Below are positions 8,498 through 17,274 of a stretch of 64,000 bases of DNA, one piece after another. The notes beneath the pieces were generated by a model. The model was not told the origin of the DNA and did no database searches. It was given only the letters and a program-made list of their open reading frames with translations. This DNA comes from Bacteroidales bacterium. Its GTDB lineage: Bacteria > Bacteroidota > Bacteroidia > Bacteroidales > Muribaculaceae. Both the position numbers and the translations under genes were made by a program. Where the stretch lies: NCBI GenBank assembly GCA_015061005.1, contig SUXJ01000006.1, forward strand, positions 94,903 to 158,902. The letters run 5' to 3'. The stretch's first letter is position 1. Each line of letters begins with the position of its first letter.

Positions 8498-9340
8498 CTA
8501 TTCTTGTTTTGTCGAAACGGTTTCTTCATCAGCCTCCGCATTTTCAAGTTCCTCTATGATTTCTATATCTAACTTCGGAAGCTTACCTCGCCTACGAGTT
8601 GCAACGATCTGATTTCGCCACTTCAGAGTTATCGTATCGTAATAGTCCCAACCCTTTTCCGGCATAACAGTTGCATAAAACCGGCGCAGCCTCTTGAATT
8701 TATCCGAAACATCGGAGGCATCGCCCAAGTTCACGACATGACCGCGTATGGCGGGAACAAGGATTATATTGGTGGAATCCGCCGCGGAAATCATCGTTAT
8801 CATCTTATTCATATCCGAATCCGACTTCAAATAATCCAGCAGCGGCATCAGCATCGCCGGACTACTCCCACGAGGTATCTCCCCATAAAGTTGGGGCACA
8901 TCGACTTTATATCTCCGAGATGCCGCTATGCGTTTCCCGGCCCGGTTTATATAATAACTCTGTCCTTCATCGGGCCACACTCGAGCAACCGGAACCATCG
9001 GTTCCACAGTGACTCGTATCTTATTATTGGCCAGTCTGACCACTTCAGCCCGCTCTATGCGGTCAAGACTCGCCACTGCGGCTTGCAATGCGCCCAGATT
9101 CACGTCCTTCATCGAAGTCCGGGTCAACTCGCTGAAAAGCGGCATCAATTCCGCCGTAAGGGAGTCAGACGTAACAAAGCCTATTCCATCCGGGTCATCA
9201 ACAATTATCTTTCCGCCGCTCAAGCCGCCGCAAAGCTGCTCATCGGCACGCGAACTGCTCCACACGCAGACCGCAATGAGATACACCGTAAAAACACACG
9301 TCAATGCTATCATCAATATATTTTTCACTACGGGCCTCAT
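8498..9340 (-). CDS. ftsQ: Cell division protein FtsQ
   Basis: Bitopic division protein that links early and late divisome parts. The 280-residue product has a single transmembrane segment near the N-terminus (NILMIALTCVFTVYLIAVCVW) and then a periplasmic region. This region contains the POTRA-like part (IIVDDPDGIGFVTSDSLTAE) and the segment RIERAEVVRLANNKIRVTVE, typical of FtsQ/DivIB. A charged cytoplasmic-type extension is lacking at the N-terminus, but a Glu-rich C-terminal tail is present. The start overlaps the murC stop by 4 nt (ATGA). Confidence 0.9.
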   Translation of the reverse strand: MRPVVKNILMIALTCVFTVYLIAVCVWSSSRADEQLCGGLSGGKIIVDDPDGIGFVTSDSLTAELMPLFSELTRTSMKDVNLGALQAAVASLDRIERAEVVRLANNKIRVTVEPMVPVARVWPDEGQSYYINRAGKRIAASRRYKVDVPQLYGEIPRGSSPAMLMPLLDYLKSDSDMNKMITMISAADSTNIILVPAIRGHVVNLGDASDVSDKFKRLRRFYATVMPEKGWDYYDTITLKWRNQIVATRRRGKLPKLDIEIIEELENAEADEETVSTKQE

Positions 9341-10710
9341 TTGCTTGCATCTACTATTTGTGGAAGAAGTAAGTTAATATCCCCGGCTCCAACGGTGAGG
9401 AGGACTTCAAAGCCGCTTTGAGCAACGGCATCTACCAGCGCATCGCGCTCCACTATCATCTTTTTCTCAACCGTAACGTCTCGAAGTATAAGCTCCGATG
9501 TCACTCCCTCAATCGGAAGTTCCCGGGCAGGATAGATTGGCAACAATATAACTTCGTCGGCTTGCGAAAGTGCCGCGGCAAATTGCGGCGCAAAATCCCG
9601 AGTGCGGCTGAACAAGTGTGGCTGAAATGCCACCACTAATCGCTTGTCGGGAAAAAGACGGCGCACCGAACCCAACGACGCCTTCAATTCATCGGGGTGA
9701 TGTGCATAATCATCAATTATCACCTTATCCGGCTCGCGCAGCCAAAATTCAAACCGGCGTTTTGCGCCGAGAAATGTCTTCATCGCCTCGCGATAATCAT
9801 CGGCTTTGATTTCGGAATTACGGAGCAACCATACGCCACCGCAAGCTGCAATTGCGTTATCTACATTTACCTCTAAAGGCACTCCAAGTTCCACCCCTGA
9901 AATTGTTTCCTCGGGAGTAACAAAATCAAACGTTATGCGTCCGTCGGCAATAACGAGGTTTTCAGCATGAAAATCTCCGCGGTCAATTCCGTAGGTATAG
10001 GTTTTTACCTTTTCGCCGACACGCGGTTTAAGTTTTAAGTCATTGTGAATCAGTAGTGCTCCTCCGGGAACAACGAGTTCGGTGAAGTGAGCAAAACTTT
10101 CCAAATAGGCCTCCTCTGTGCCGTAAATGTCCAAATGATCGGGATCGGTTGATGTAATGACGGCTATGGTCGGCGATAAGTGATGAAATGAGCGGTCAAA
10201 TTCATCTGCCTCGATAACGGCATATGGACTGCGACTGTCCAACAGGCAATTAGTGCCGTAATTCCGAAGCACTCCACCCAAAAAGGCGTTACAGCCTACT
10301 CCGCTCTGCGTCAGCAAATGCGCCGCCATTGAGCTGGTCGTGGTCTTGCCATGAGTTCCCGCAAAACACACTGCCGTCTCGCTCCGCGTCACTCGCCCGA
10401 GCACCGCGGCTCGCTTCACCACTTCAAAGCCGTTGCTGCGAAACCACTGCAACCCCTTGTGGTCACCGGGAATTGCCGGAGTGTAAACCACCAACGTATC
10501 CTCCGGATTTCGATACGCCATGGGTATAGATTCCGGATCATCTGTAAAACAGATGTCCACTCCTTCCGCAGCCAATGCTTCCGTAAGGTCCGAAGGAGTG
10601 CGGTCATATCCACCTACTCGGCATCCCTTGGCAAGGAAATAGCGTTCCAATGCCGCCATGCCGATGCCGCCGGCGCCTACAAAGTATATATTTTGCTTTT
10701 CAGCACTCAT
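9337..10710 (-). CDS. murC: UDP-N-acetylmuramate--L-alanine ligase
   Basis: Adds L-alanine to UDP-MurNAc in the cytoplasm. The product has about 457 residues. It shows the UDP-binding loop GAGGIGMAALER, the Mur ligase ATP loop AGTHGKTTTSSM, and the downstream motifs IEADEFDRSFH and IIDDYAHHPDE. The start at 10710 is chosen because it gives the ATGA overlap with the murG stop; an in-frame start 15 nt earlier (10725) lies inside murG. It is followed by ftsQ with a 4 nt overlap. Confidence 0.97.
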   Translation of the reverse strand: MSAEKQNIYFVGAGGIGMAALERYFLAKGCRVGGYDRTPSDLTEALAAEGVDICFTDDPESIPMAYRNPEDTLVVYTPAIPGDHKGLQWFRSNGFEVVKRAAVLGRVTRSETAVCFAGTHGKTTTSSMAAHLLTQSGVGCNAFLGGVLRNYGTNCLLDSRSPYAVIEADEFDRSFHHLSPTIAVITSTDPDHLDIYGTEEAYLESFAHFTELVVPGGALLIHNDLKLKPRVGEKVKTYTYGIDRGDFHAENLVIADGRITFDFVTPEETISGVELGVPLEVNVDNAIAACGGVWLLRNSEIKADDYREAMKTFLGAKRRFEFWLREPDKVIIDDYAHHPDELKASLGSVRRLFPDKRLVVAFQPHLFSRTRDFAPQFAAALSQADEVILLPIYPARELPIEGVTSELILRDVTVEKKMIVERDALVDAVAQSGFEVLLTVGAGDINLLLPQIVDASK

Positions 10711-11810
10711 TTCCCTTTTTGACAAATTTCAAGAATCTTATCTACTATTTTCTCATCGGCGCCTACCAACGCCATTTCCAATGCATTATCGGCAAGCGAC
10801 ATGCGGCGAGCATCGTCGGCCAACAAACTGCAAACCTCCGACCCGAGTTTCTCGGGAGCGTCGGCATCAAGAATCATCACTGCGGCATTGCGAATCGCAA
10901 GGGCTTCCGCATTCTTACGCTGATGGTCCTCTGCCACATTCGGACTCGGCACCAAGATTGATGCCTTCCCAAGAAGTTGCAACTCCGAGATTGTTCCGGC
11001 TCCGGCACGCGACACAACCAAATCTGCCGCACGATATGCCACCGCCATATCTGAAATAAAAGCCGAGGCTTTAACTCCGGAATACTGCGCGGCTATCGGA
11101 GCAAACTCTTCAACGTAGAGTTTACCGGTCTGCCACATCACTTGCGCTCCGGTTTCCGTGATATCCTTCAATGCACCGCCAAGGCTCTCGTTAATGGTGC
11201 GCGCACCCAATGAACCACCCACCACTAAAACCAACGGCCTGTCGGCGTCGAAGCCCAACTTCTCTTTGGCGGCTGCACGACTGAGCTGACATTCAGCCAA
11301 GTTCGCACGAACCGGATTGCCGGTAAGCACGATTCTGTCTGCCGGGAAGAACCGTTCCATTCCGGGATATGCGCAGCAAATCGCACGCGCGTCCTTCGCC
11401 AATAGTTTGTTGGTCACTCCGGCATACGAATTCTGTTCTTGCAGCAAGGTCGGAATTCCGGCTTTCTGCGCAGCTTTCAGTGTAGGACCCGAAGCATAAC
11501 CGCCGACTCCGACAGCTATGTCGGGAGCAAACTCGCGAACTGTCTTGCGCGCCAAGCGCATGGACTTCCATAGCTTAATCATCACCGCCACGTTGCGCCA
11601 CGGGCGTTTCCTGTCGAACCCCGCAACCGGTAAACCTACTATCTTATAGCCTGCCGCCGGCACACGTTCCATTTCCATTCTGCCCAATGCGCCGACATAC
11701 AATATTTCACATTCGGGCAATCGCCGACGCAGTGCATTTGCTATCGAAAGCGCGGGGAAAATATGTCCGCCGGTTCCGCCACCGCTGATTATAACTTTCA
11801 TATCATTCAA
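10707..11810 (-). CDS. murG: UDP-GlcNAc:lipid-linked MurNAc-pentapeptide GlcNAc transferase
   Basis: Converts lipid I to lipid II at the inner face of the membrane (GT28). The 367-residue product shows the N-terminal G-loop ISGGGTGGHIFPALSIA, the second G-loop VVGGSLGARTINES, and the nucleotide-binding motif VVSRAGAGTISELQLLGKAS with the EDHQRKNA segment after it. The true start may be the internal ATG 9 nt downstream (MKVIISGG, 11801), which matches the family better. It is placed 11 nt after ftsW and coupled to murC. Confidence 0.97.
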   Translation of the reverse strand: MNDMKVIISGGGTGGHIFPALSIANALRRRLPECEILYVGALGRMEMERVPAAGYKIVGLPVAGFDRKRPWRNVAVMIKLWKSMRLARKTVREFAPDIAVGVGGYASGPTLKAAQKAGIPTLLQEQNSYAGVTNKLLAKDARAICCAYPGMERFFPADRIVLTGNPVRANLAECQLSRAAAKEKLGFDADRPLVLVVGGSLGARTINESLGGALKDITETGAQVMWQTGKLYVEEFAPIAAQYSGVKASAFISDMAVAYRAADLVVSRAGAGTISELQLLGKASILVPSPNVAEDHQRKNAEALAIRNAAVMILDADAPEKLGSEVCSLLADDARRMSLADNALEMALVGADEKIVDKILEICQKGK

Positions 11811-11821
11811 TATTCAATCGG

Positions 11822-13195
11822 TTAAACTTGTGAGGGATTTGCATCTTGAAGTTCAGTGGGCAATGCGTTCTTTTCGCGTGCAAGTTCGGCGCGCGAAGCA
11901 TCTTTGTCACGCAGCGTAAAGCGACTCACACTCAGCATTATCCCAAACGCTATCGAAGTAGTCAATATCGATGTGCCGCCCTTGGAGAATAAGGGAAGCG
12001 GCTGACCCGATACCGGGCCGGCGCCGGAAACGATGGCCATGTGACATAGAGCCTGCATCACGATCAACACCGCACATCCGGTCACCAAAAACGCCGGATA
12101 CATCTGATTGCAGCGATAGGCGATAACGTATGCTCGAGCCAACAGCCAAATATAGAGCAACATCACAAACATGCCCCCTATAAAGCCAAGATCTTCAACT
12201 ATAATGGCGAATATAAAATCAGTAAAGGCAAGCGGCAGACGCGATGTCTCGCGTGAATTGCCGGGAAACACTCCGAACCAGCCGCCATTGGCTTGCGCCA
12301 TATACGACCGCATTTCTTGCAAATTCTTTGCCGTAATCGGACGCTCATAGCGAGGAGTATCATCGCTGAATGCACTGAATCGATTGGCCCATGTGTCGTC
12401 CTCCATGCGAGAGCCGCCTTTATCAGCCGCCTCTGGAACTTCAAAGACATTGCCGCGCGAGTCAACGAGAACAATGTCCGCTTGACGCTCGTCGGCCTGT
12501 TTTGACATATGAATTTTTATGCCCGCGCCAATGCCGCCGGCCACTGCATAAATCGCTATAATCAACCAAAACTTGCGCCATTCCAATGCTCCGAGCAAGA
12601 GCATCGAACATGAAATCGCCATCAAAATTATCGTATTGGTCAATCCCTGCGTAAACAGCAGAGCGCTGAGAAACAACACCAGTGAGGCGGCTTTGAATAG
12701 GCCGCGATTTCGCAGTCGCTTATCTTTTTTCAGCTGCGAAGTGCTCAATATCAGTGACAACATCAACACTGCCGACAGTTTCAAAAATTCCGCCGGAAAC
12801 AACGACACAAACGGCAAGTTTATGGCTCGGCGTGCTCCATTGACGTACTCTCCGAAAAATATAACGTAAACCATCGCCAATACGCTACCCAAACACAGCA
12901 ACTTGCTCGCCGGAACGAAGTATTTGAAATGCACCTTTTGCAAGCCGAGAATAATAAGAAAGCCAACAAAGAGCATTCCGACATGACGCAGCAGCGGAGC
13001 ATACAATCCTTGCTTTGAGATTTCAAACGATGACGCACTGTAAAGTTCTATAATTGACAAGACAACTATAAAACCGTAAACGCCCCAAATGTGGGTGTCC
13101 GGCGGATTCAATGCCCCGGAAGTCGGAGCCTGTGCCGGGGAGGCAGCTGCCACGCTGCGCCTTTCCTGTTGTGGATTTTCTGTACGGAATGCCAT
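11822..13195 (-). CDS. ftsW: Septal peptidoglycan glycosyltransferase FtsW
   Basis: SEDS-family lipid II polymerase that works with the FtsI transpeptidase. The 457-residue product has about ten hydrophobic segments, the large extracytoplasmic loop (KIHMSKQADERQ to SYMAQANGGWFGVFPGNS), and the SEDS signature ending in GQPLPLFSKGGTSILTTSIA. The N-terminal 30 residues are Ala/Pro/Gln-rich and cytoplasmic. The start codon shares one nucleotide with the murD stop (TAATG). rodA at 59 kb is the elongation paralogue. Confidence 0.95.
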   Translation of the reverse strand: MAFRTENPQQERRSVAAASPAQAPTSGALNPPDTHIWGVYGFIVVLSIIELYSASSFEISKQGLYAPLLRHVGMLFVGFLIILGLQKVHFKYFVPASKLLCLGSVLAMVYVIFFGEYVNGARRAINLPFVSLFPAEFLKLSAVLMLSLILSTSQLKKDKRLRNRGLFKAASLVLFLSALLFTQGLTNTIILMAISCSMLLLGALEWRKFWLIIAIYAVAGGIGAGIKIHMSKQADERQADIVLVDSRGNVFEVPEAADKGGSRMEDDTWANRFSAFSDDTPRYERPITAKNLQEMRSYMAQANGGWFGVFPGNSRETSRLPLAFTDFIFAIIVEDLGFIGGMFVMLLYIWLLARAYVIAYRCNQMYPAFLVTGCAVLIVMQALCHMAIVSGAGPVSGQPLPLFSKGGTSILTTSIAFGIMLSVSRFTLRDKDASRAELAREKNALPTELQDANPSQV

Positions 13196-14544
13196 TATGA
13201 TTGTAAATTCTTTACGGCTTGCTTAAACAGCTCGCCCCGATTAACGTATGACGTAAATAAATCAAACGATGCACAACACGGACTGAGCAAAACCGTGTCG
13301 CCGGGTTCAGACAAACGACTGCACGCGCTCACTGCATCGCTCAAACTGTGAGTACTCTCCAAAACGGGAACCTCATCCTTGAAAAATTCTTCAATCTTCT
13401 CGTTATGCAGACCCATAGCCACTATGGCCTTGACCTTCCGGCGCACCAAAGGCAGTATTTCCGAATAATCATTGCCTTTGTCTTTGCCCCCGAGTATCAA
13501 CACTGTATTTTTCCCTTCAGGCATACTCTCAAGTGCATACCAACACGAATTTACGTTCGTAGCTTTAGAGTCATTTATCCAACGGACGCCGCCTATCTCG
13601 CCCAAGTCTTCCAACCTGTGCGCAACTCCGGCAAAACTGCCCAACGCCCTGCATATATCTGCATTCTTCACGTTGAGCAACTGAGCGCTAAGTCCCGCTG
13701 CCATCGAGTTATACAAATTATGCAGTCCGTTCAGTGCCAAATCGGCTCGGGGCATTGCCAACGGTTCATTCGCCGCGTTGATGATCATCTCGTTTTCAGC
13801 ATTGACATAGGCAGCCGACGCTTCCTCCCGACTCTCGCCAAACGGACAGCATCGTGCCTCGGTGGTCACTCGCTCAAGCTGTGCATTTATCACGGGGTCA
13901 TCTTGCCAATAGACAAACACGTCATCTCCCGTCATATTGCGAATTATACGAAACTTGGCATCAATATAGTTCTGCATCTCATAGTCATATCGATCCAGAT
14001 GATCAGGCGTGATATTGAGCAGAACGGCCACGTTTGCCTTGAAGTCATACATGTTTTCCAACTGAAACGACGAGAGTTCCACCACGTAAACGTCGTGCGG
14101 CTCGCGAGCCACTTGATACGCCAAACTCCTGCCTATATTCCCGGCCGGTGACGCATCTATGCCCCCTTCTTGCAAGATGTGGGTAATCAGTTTTGTCGTC
14201 GTGGTCTTACCGTTCGACCCCGTGATACAAACCATCTTGGACTTTGTATATCTACCCGCCAACTCTATTTCGGAGATGATAGGCGTGCCCTGCGCAATGA
14301 GTTTCTGCACCAAGGGCACTGTCGGAGCTATCCCCGGACTTTTAACCACTTCATCGGCATTCAGTATGAGCGATTCGCTATGTCCGCCTTCCTCATACGC
14401 TATACCTTCCGAGCGCAAAACTTCGGCATACGCCGCCGATAGTTCTCCGCTGTCGCTCAGAAAAACGTCAAAGCCTTTATCTTTGCCGAGAATGGCTGCG
14501 CCTACACCCGATTCTCCGCCGCCGAGTATCACTAATCTTTTCAT
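13195..14544 (-). CDS. murD: UDP-N-acetylmuramoylalanine--D-glutamate ligase
   Basis: Adds D-glutamate to UDP-MurNAc-Ala. The 449-residue product opens MKRLVILGGGESGVGAAILG (UDP-binding region). The ATP loop is CITGSNGKTTTTKLI, followed by VVELSSFQLE (the Mur ligase Glu/Ser motif), NITPDHLDRY, and WINDSKATN for the third-domain motif. Length and motif order match the family. It lies between mraY (14 nt upstream) and ftsW (1 nt overlap). Confidence 0.97.
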   Translation of the reverse strand: MKRLVILGGGESGVGAAILGKDKGFDVFLSDSGELSAAYAEVLRSEGIAYEEGGHSESLILNADEVVKSPGIAPTVPLVQKLIAQGTPIISEIELAGRYTKSKMVCITGSNGKTTTTKLITHILQEGGIDASPAGNIGRSLAYQVAREPHDVYVVELSSFQLENMYDFKANVAVLLNITPDHLDRYDYEMQNYIDAKFRIIRNMTGDDVFVYWQDDPVINAQLERVTTEARCCPFGESREEASAAYVNAENEMIINAANEPLAMPRADLALNGLHNLYNSMAAGLSAQLLNVKNADICRALGSFAGVAHRLEDLGEIGGVRWINDSKATNVNSCWYALESMPEGKNTVLILGGKDKGNDYSEILPLVRRKVKAIVAMGLHNEKIEEFFKDEVPVLESTHSLSDAVSACSRLSEPGDTVLLSPCCASFDLFTSYVNRGELFKQAVKNLQS

Positions 14545-14558
14545 TGATGCGTAATCCT

Positions 14559-15815
14559 TTATCTGATTTTAAGTGTCACGAAAGTTAATGCCGCCAAGAT
14601 TATCGATACAATCCAAAAGCGGATGGTTATCTTTGCCTCATGCATTCCGTTTGCCGGCTTGTTCCAAATCACGTTGGCTCCGGCAGTGGCATCCTTCTGA
14701 AAATGATGATGCAACGGGGCCATCTTAAACACTCGTTGACCTTCGCCCTGCTTGCGCTTGGTATATTTGAACCATCCAGTCTGAAGCATAACCGATATGT
14801 CTTCTATGAAGAACACCGCACACAGCAACGGAATCAGCAACTCTTTACGAATGAGAATTGCAAATACCGCAATGATGCCGCCCAATGTCAGCGAACCCGT
14901 ATCGCCCATAAAAACCTGTGCCGGGAAGGCGTTATACCATAAGAAGCCGATTAAGGCACCGATAAATGCAGCCATATAAACCACAAGTTCTTCCGAACCC
15001 GGTATATACATAATGTTCAAGTACGTTGAATAAATCAAGTTGCCGCCCAAGTATGCCATTATGATCAGTGCCACTCCGATTATCGCGCTCACTCCGGTGG
15101 CAAGCCCGTCGATTCCGTCAGTCAGATTGGCGCCGTTGCTCGTGGCGGCTACTACGATAATAACTACGATGACAAACAAAATCCAACCGCCGATTTCCGA
15201 GAAATCACCCATCCAACAGGTCAAATCGGAATAGTCAAGGTTGTTATTTTTCACAAACGGGATGGTGGTGGTCGGAGCTTTCACATTCATTGGCACAGAC
15301 GCTTCTACCGTCTCGACTCCTTCTTGAATTTCCACGTTATCGCGCACGGTGATGTCCGGACTCAAAGTCATGGTCAAGCCGACAATCAAACCGATTCCCA
15401 CTTGACCCACGATCTTATACTTGCCCGACATGCCGTCCTTGTTCTTACGCTTGATTTTCAGATAATCATCGGCAAAGCCAAGCGAACCGAGCCACACCGT
15501 TGCCACTACCATCAGCAGCATATACACGTTCGACAGATTTCCAATCAACAAGCATGGCAAAAGTATCGAAATGATAATAATGATACCGCCCATTGTGGGT
15601 GTGCCCTGCTTGGCTGTCTGCCCCTGCAAACCCAAATTGCGAACAATCTCGCCCATCTGCATCAGTTGCAGGCGATTAATGATTTTGCGACCGATAATTG
15701 TGGCACACAGCAGCGACACAACGAACGCCACCGATGACCGAACGGTGATATAACTGCTCAGACGCGCCAATGATTCGCCGCCTAAACCGAGGTCGTTGAA
15801 AAGATAATACAACAT
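14559..15815 (-). CDS. mraY: Phospho-N-acetylmuramoyl-pentapeptide transferase
   Basis: Makes lipid I from undecaprenyl phosphate and UDP-MurNAc-pentapeptide. The 418-residue, ten-helix protein carries the active-site motifs GFADDYLKIKRKNKDG, NLTDGIDGLATG, NAFPAQVFMGDTGSLTLGG and APLHHHFQ. It is about 55 residues longer than the E. coli enzyme because of a periplasmic-side insertion (around residues 170-220, DNVEIQEGVETVEASVPMNV onward). That kind of insertion is usual in Bacteroidota. It is located 3 nt after murE. Confidence 0.97.
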   Translation of the reverse strand: MLYYLFNDLGLGGESLARLSSYITVRSSVAFVVSLLCATIIGRKIINRLQLMQMGEIVRNLGLQGQTAKQGTPTMGGIIIIISILLPCLLIGNLSNVYMLLMVVATVWLGSLGFADDYLKIKRKNKDGMSGKYKIVGQVGIGLIVGLTMTLSPDITVRDNVEIQEGVETVEASVPMNVKAPTTTIPFVKNNNLDYSDLTCWMGDFSEIGGWILFVIVVIIVVAATSNGANLTDGIDGLATGVSAIIGVALIIMAYLGGNLIYSTYLNIMYIPGSEELVVYMAAFIGALIGFLWYNAFPAQVFMGDTGSLTLGGIIAVFAILIRKELLIPLLCAVFFIEDISVMLQTGWFKYTKRKQGEGQRVFKMAPLHHHFQKDATAGANVIWNKPANGMHEAKITIRFWIVSIILAALTFVTLKIR

Positions 15816-15818
15816 GGC

Positions 15819-17267
15819 TTATTCTTGCTCAAACGCCGCCTTGATCTCTTCGCGGTCGTCAAAATGATGTTTCACCCCCTTGATTTCTTGATAATCTTCA
15901 TGGCCCTTGCCCGCTATCAGAATAACGTCGCCGGGCTCGCCGAGGGCGGCAGCCGTTCTGATGGCTTCGCGGCGATCCTCAATAATCAGCGTTCTGCAGC
16001 GCGCTTCTTCCGTCAAGCCCGATTCCATGTCTTTCAAAATCGCGCTCGGCTCTTCAAAGCGTGGATTATCCGAGGTCAAAATTACTTGATCCGACAGTTT
16101 GGCGGCTTCTGCAGCCATAATCGGACGCTTGCCGGCATCGCGATTACCGCCGGCGCCAACCACTGTGATAATGCGCTTCGGCCCTACTTCTCTGATGGCT
16201 TCCAACACGTTCACCACGGCATCGGGAGTATGAGCATAATCCACTATCGCCACAACTCCGTTCTTGGACCGTATCGCTTGGAAACGACCCGAAACCGGAA
16301 CCAATCGGCTGATTTTGGTGAGAACTTCTTCCTCAGGCCAGCCGAGCAAGCAGCTCGCGCCGAACACCGCCGTCAGATTATAGGCATTAAATTTGCCCGT
16401 AAACATCGTTTCGACTTCATTGCCGTTTAAACTCAGCAATGTGCCGTCAAGGCGACTTTCTATGATTCTGCCGCTATAGTCGGCCATGCCGCGAAGAGAA
16501 TATGTGTAATGCTTGGCGGCACAGTTCTGAAGCATCACGCGCCCTACCTTGTCGTCAACGTTGACCAGTGCAAAAGCTTGCGAGGGCAGACCGTCGAAAA
16601 ATGATTTTTTGGCTTCCAAATACGCCTGAACGGTCTTGTGATAGTCCAAGTGGTCTCTTGTCAAGTTCGAGAACACGCCGCCGGCAAATTCCAAGCCGGC
16701 AATGCGATGCTGATGAGCGGCATGTGAGCTGACTTCCATGGCCACAACCGAGCAGCCCTCCCCGACCATGCGTGCCAACAGCTCATTAATGCTGTAAGCA
16801 TCGGGGGTGGTCTGAGTGGAGGCTATCGCCTCGGTTTCTATGTAATTGCAAACAGTGGAAAGCAATCCGGCTTTAAGCCCCATCAACCGAGCCATTTCGT
16901 AAATCAGAGTGGCGGTAGTGGTCTTGCCGTTAGTGCCGGTAACGCCTACGAGTTTCAGCTTGCGCGACGGATGTCCGAACCATTCCGACGAGAGCAGACC
17001 GAGAGCCACCGAAGTGTTCCTTACTACTACGTAGGTGATCCCGGGAAGAACCTTGTCGGGAAGCTGTTCGCAAACAATAGAGGCGACTCCGGAATGTTCC
17101 AGCAGCGGTATAAACGAATGGCCGTCAACCATCGTGCCGCGAATGGCAACAAACATCGACCCGGGGGTCACCTTGCGCGAATCAAAGGTCAACGCGCTGA
17201 TTTCGGGATTCTTCGGACCTACTACCTGAATGGGAGAGACCGATGATATAAGTTGTAGTAATTGCAT
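15819..17267 (-). CDS. murE: UDP-MurNAc-tripeptide synthetase (mDAP type)
   Basis: Adds the third residue of the stem peptide. The 482-residue product has the ATP loop GVTGTNGKTTTATLIYE, the UDP-MurNAc contacts TTPDAYSINELLARM, and DYAHTPDAVVNVLEAIRE. The DNPR motif (LTSDNPRFEEPS) is the signature of ligases that add meso-diaminopimelate rather than lysine, so an mDAP-type peptidoglycan is inferred. It sits 7 nt after ftsI and 3 nt before mraY. Confidence 0.97.
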   Translation of the reverse strand: MQLLQLISSVSPIQVVGPKNPEISALTFDSRKVTPGSMFVAIRGTMVDGHSFIPLLEHSGVASIVCEQLPDKVLPGITYVVVRNTSVALGLLSSEWFGHPSRKLKLVGVTGTNGKTTTATLIYEMARLMGLKAGLLSTVCNYIETEAIASTQTTPDAYSINELLARMVGEGCSVVAMEVSSHAAHQHRIAGLEFAGGVFSNLTRDHLDYHKTVQAYLEAKKSFFDGLPSQAFALVNVDDKVGRVMLQNCAAKHYTYSLRGMADYSGRIIESRLDGTLLSLNGNEVETMFTGKFNAYNLTAVFGASCLLGWPEEEVLTKISRLVPVSGRFQAIRSKNGVVAIVDYAHTPDAVVNVLEAIREVGPKRIITVVGAGGNRDAGKRPIMAAEAAKLSDQVILTSDNPRFEEPSAILKDMESGLTEEARCRTLIIEDRREAIRTAAALGEPGDVILIAGKGHEDYQEIKGVKHHFDDREEIKAAFEQE

Positions 17268-17274
17268 ATATTTC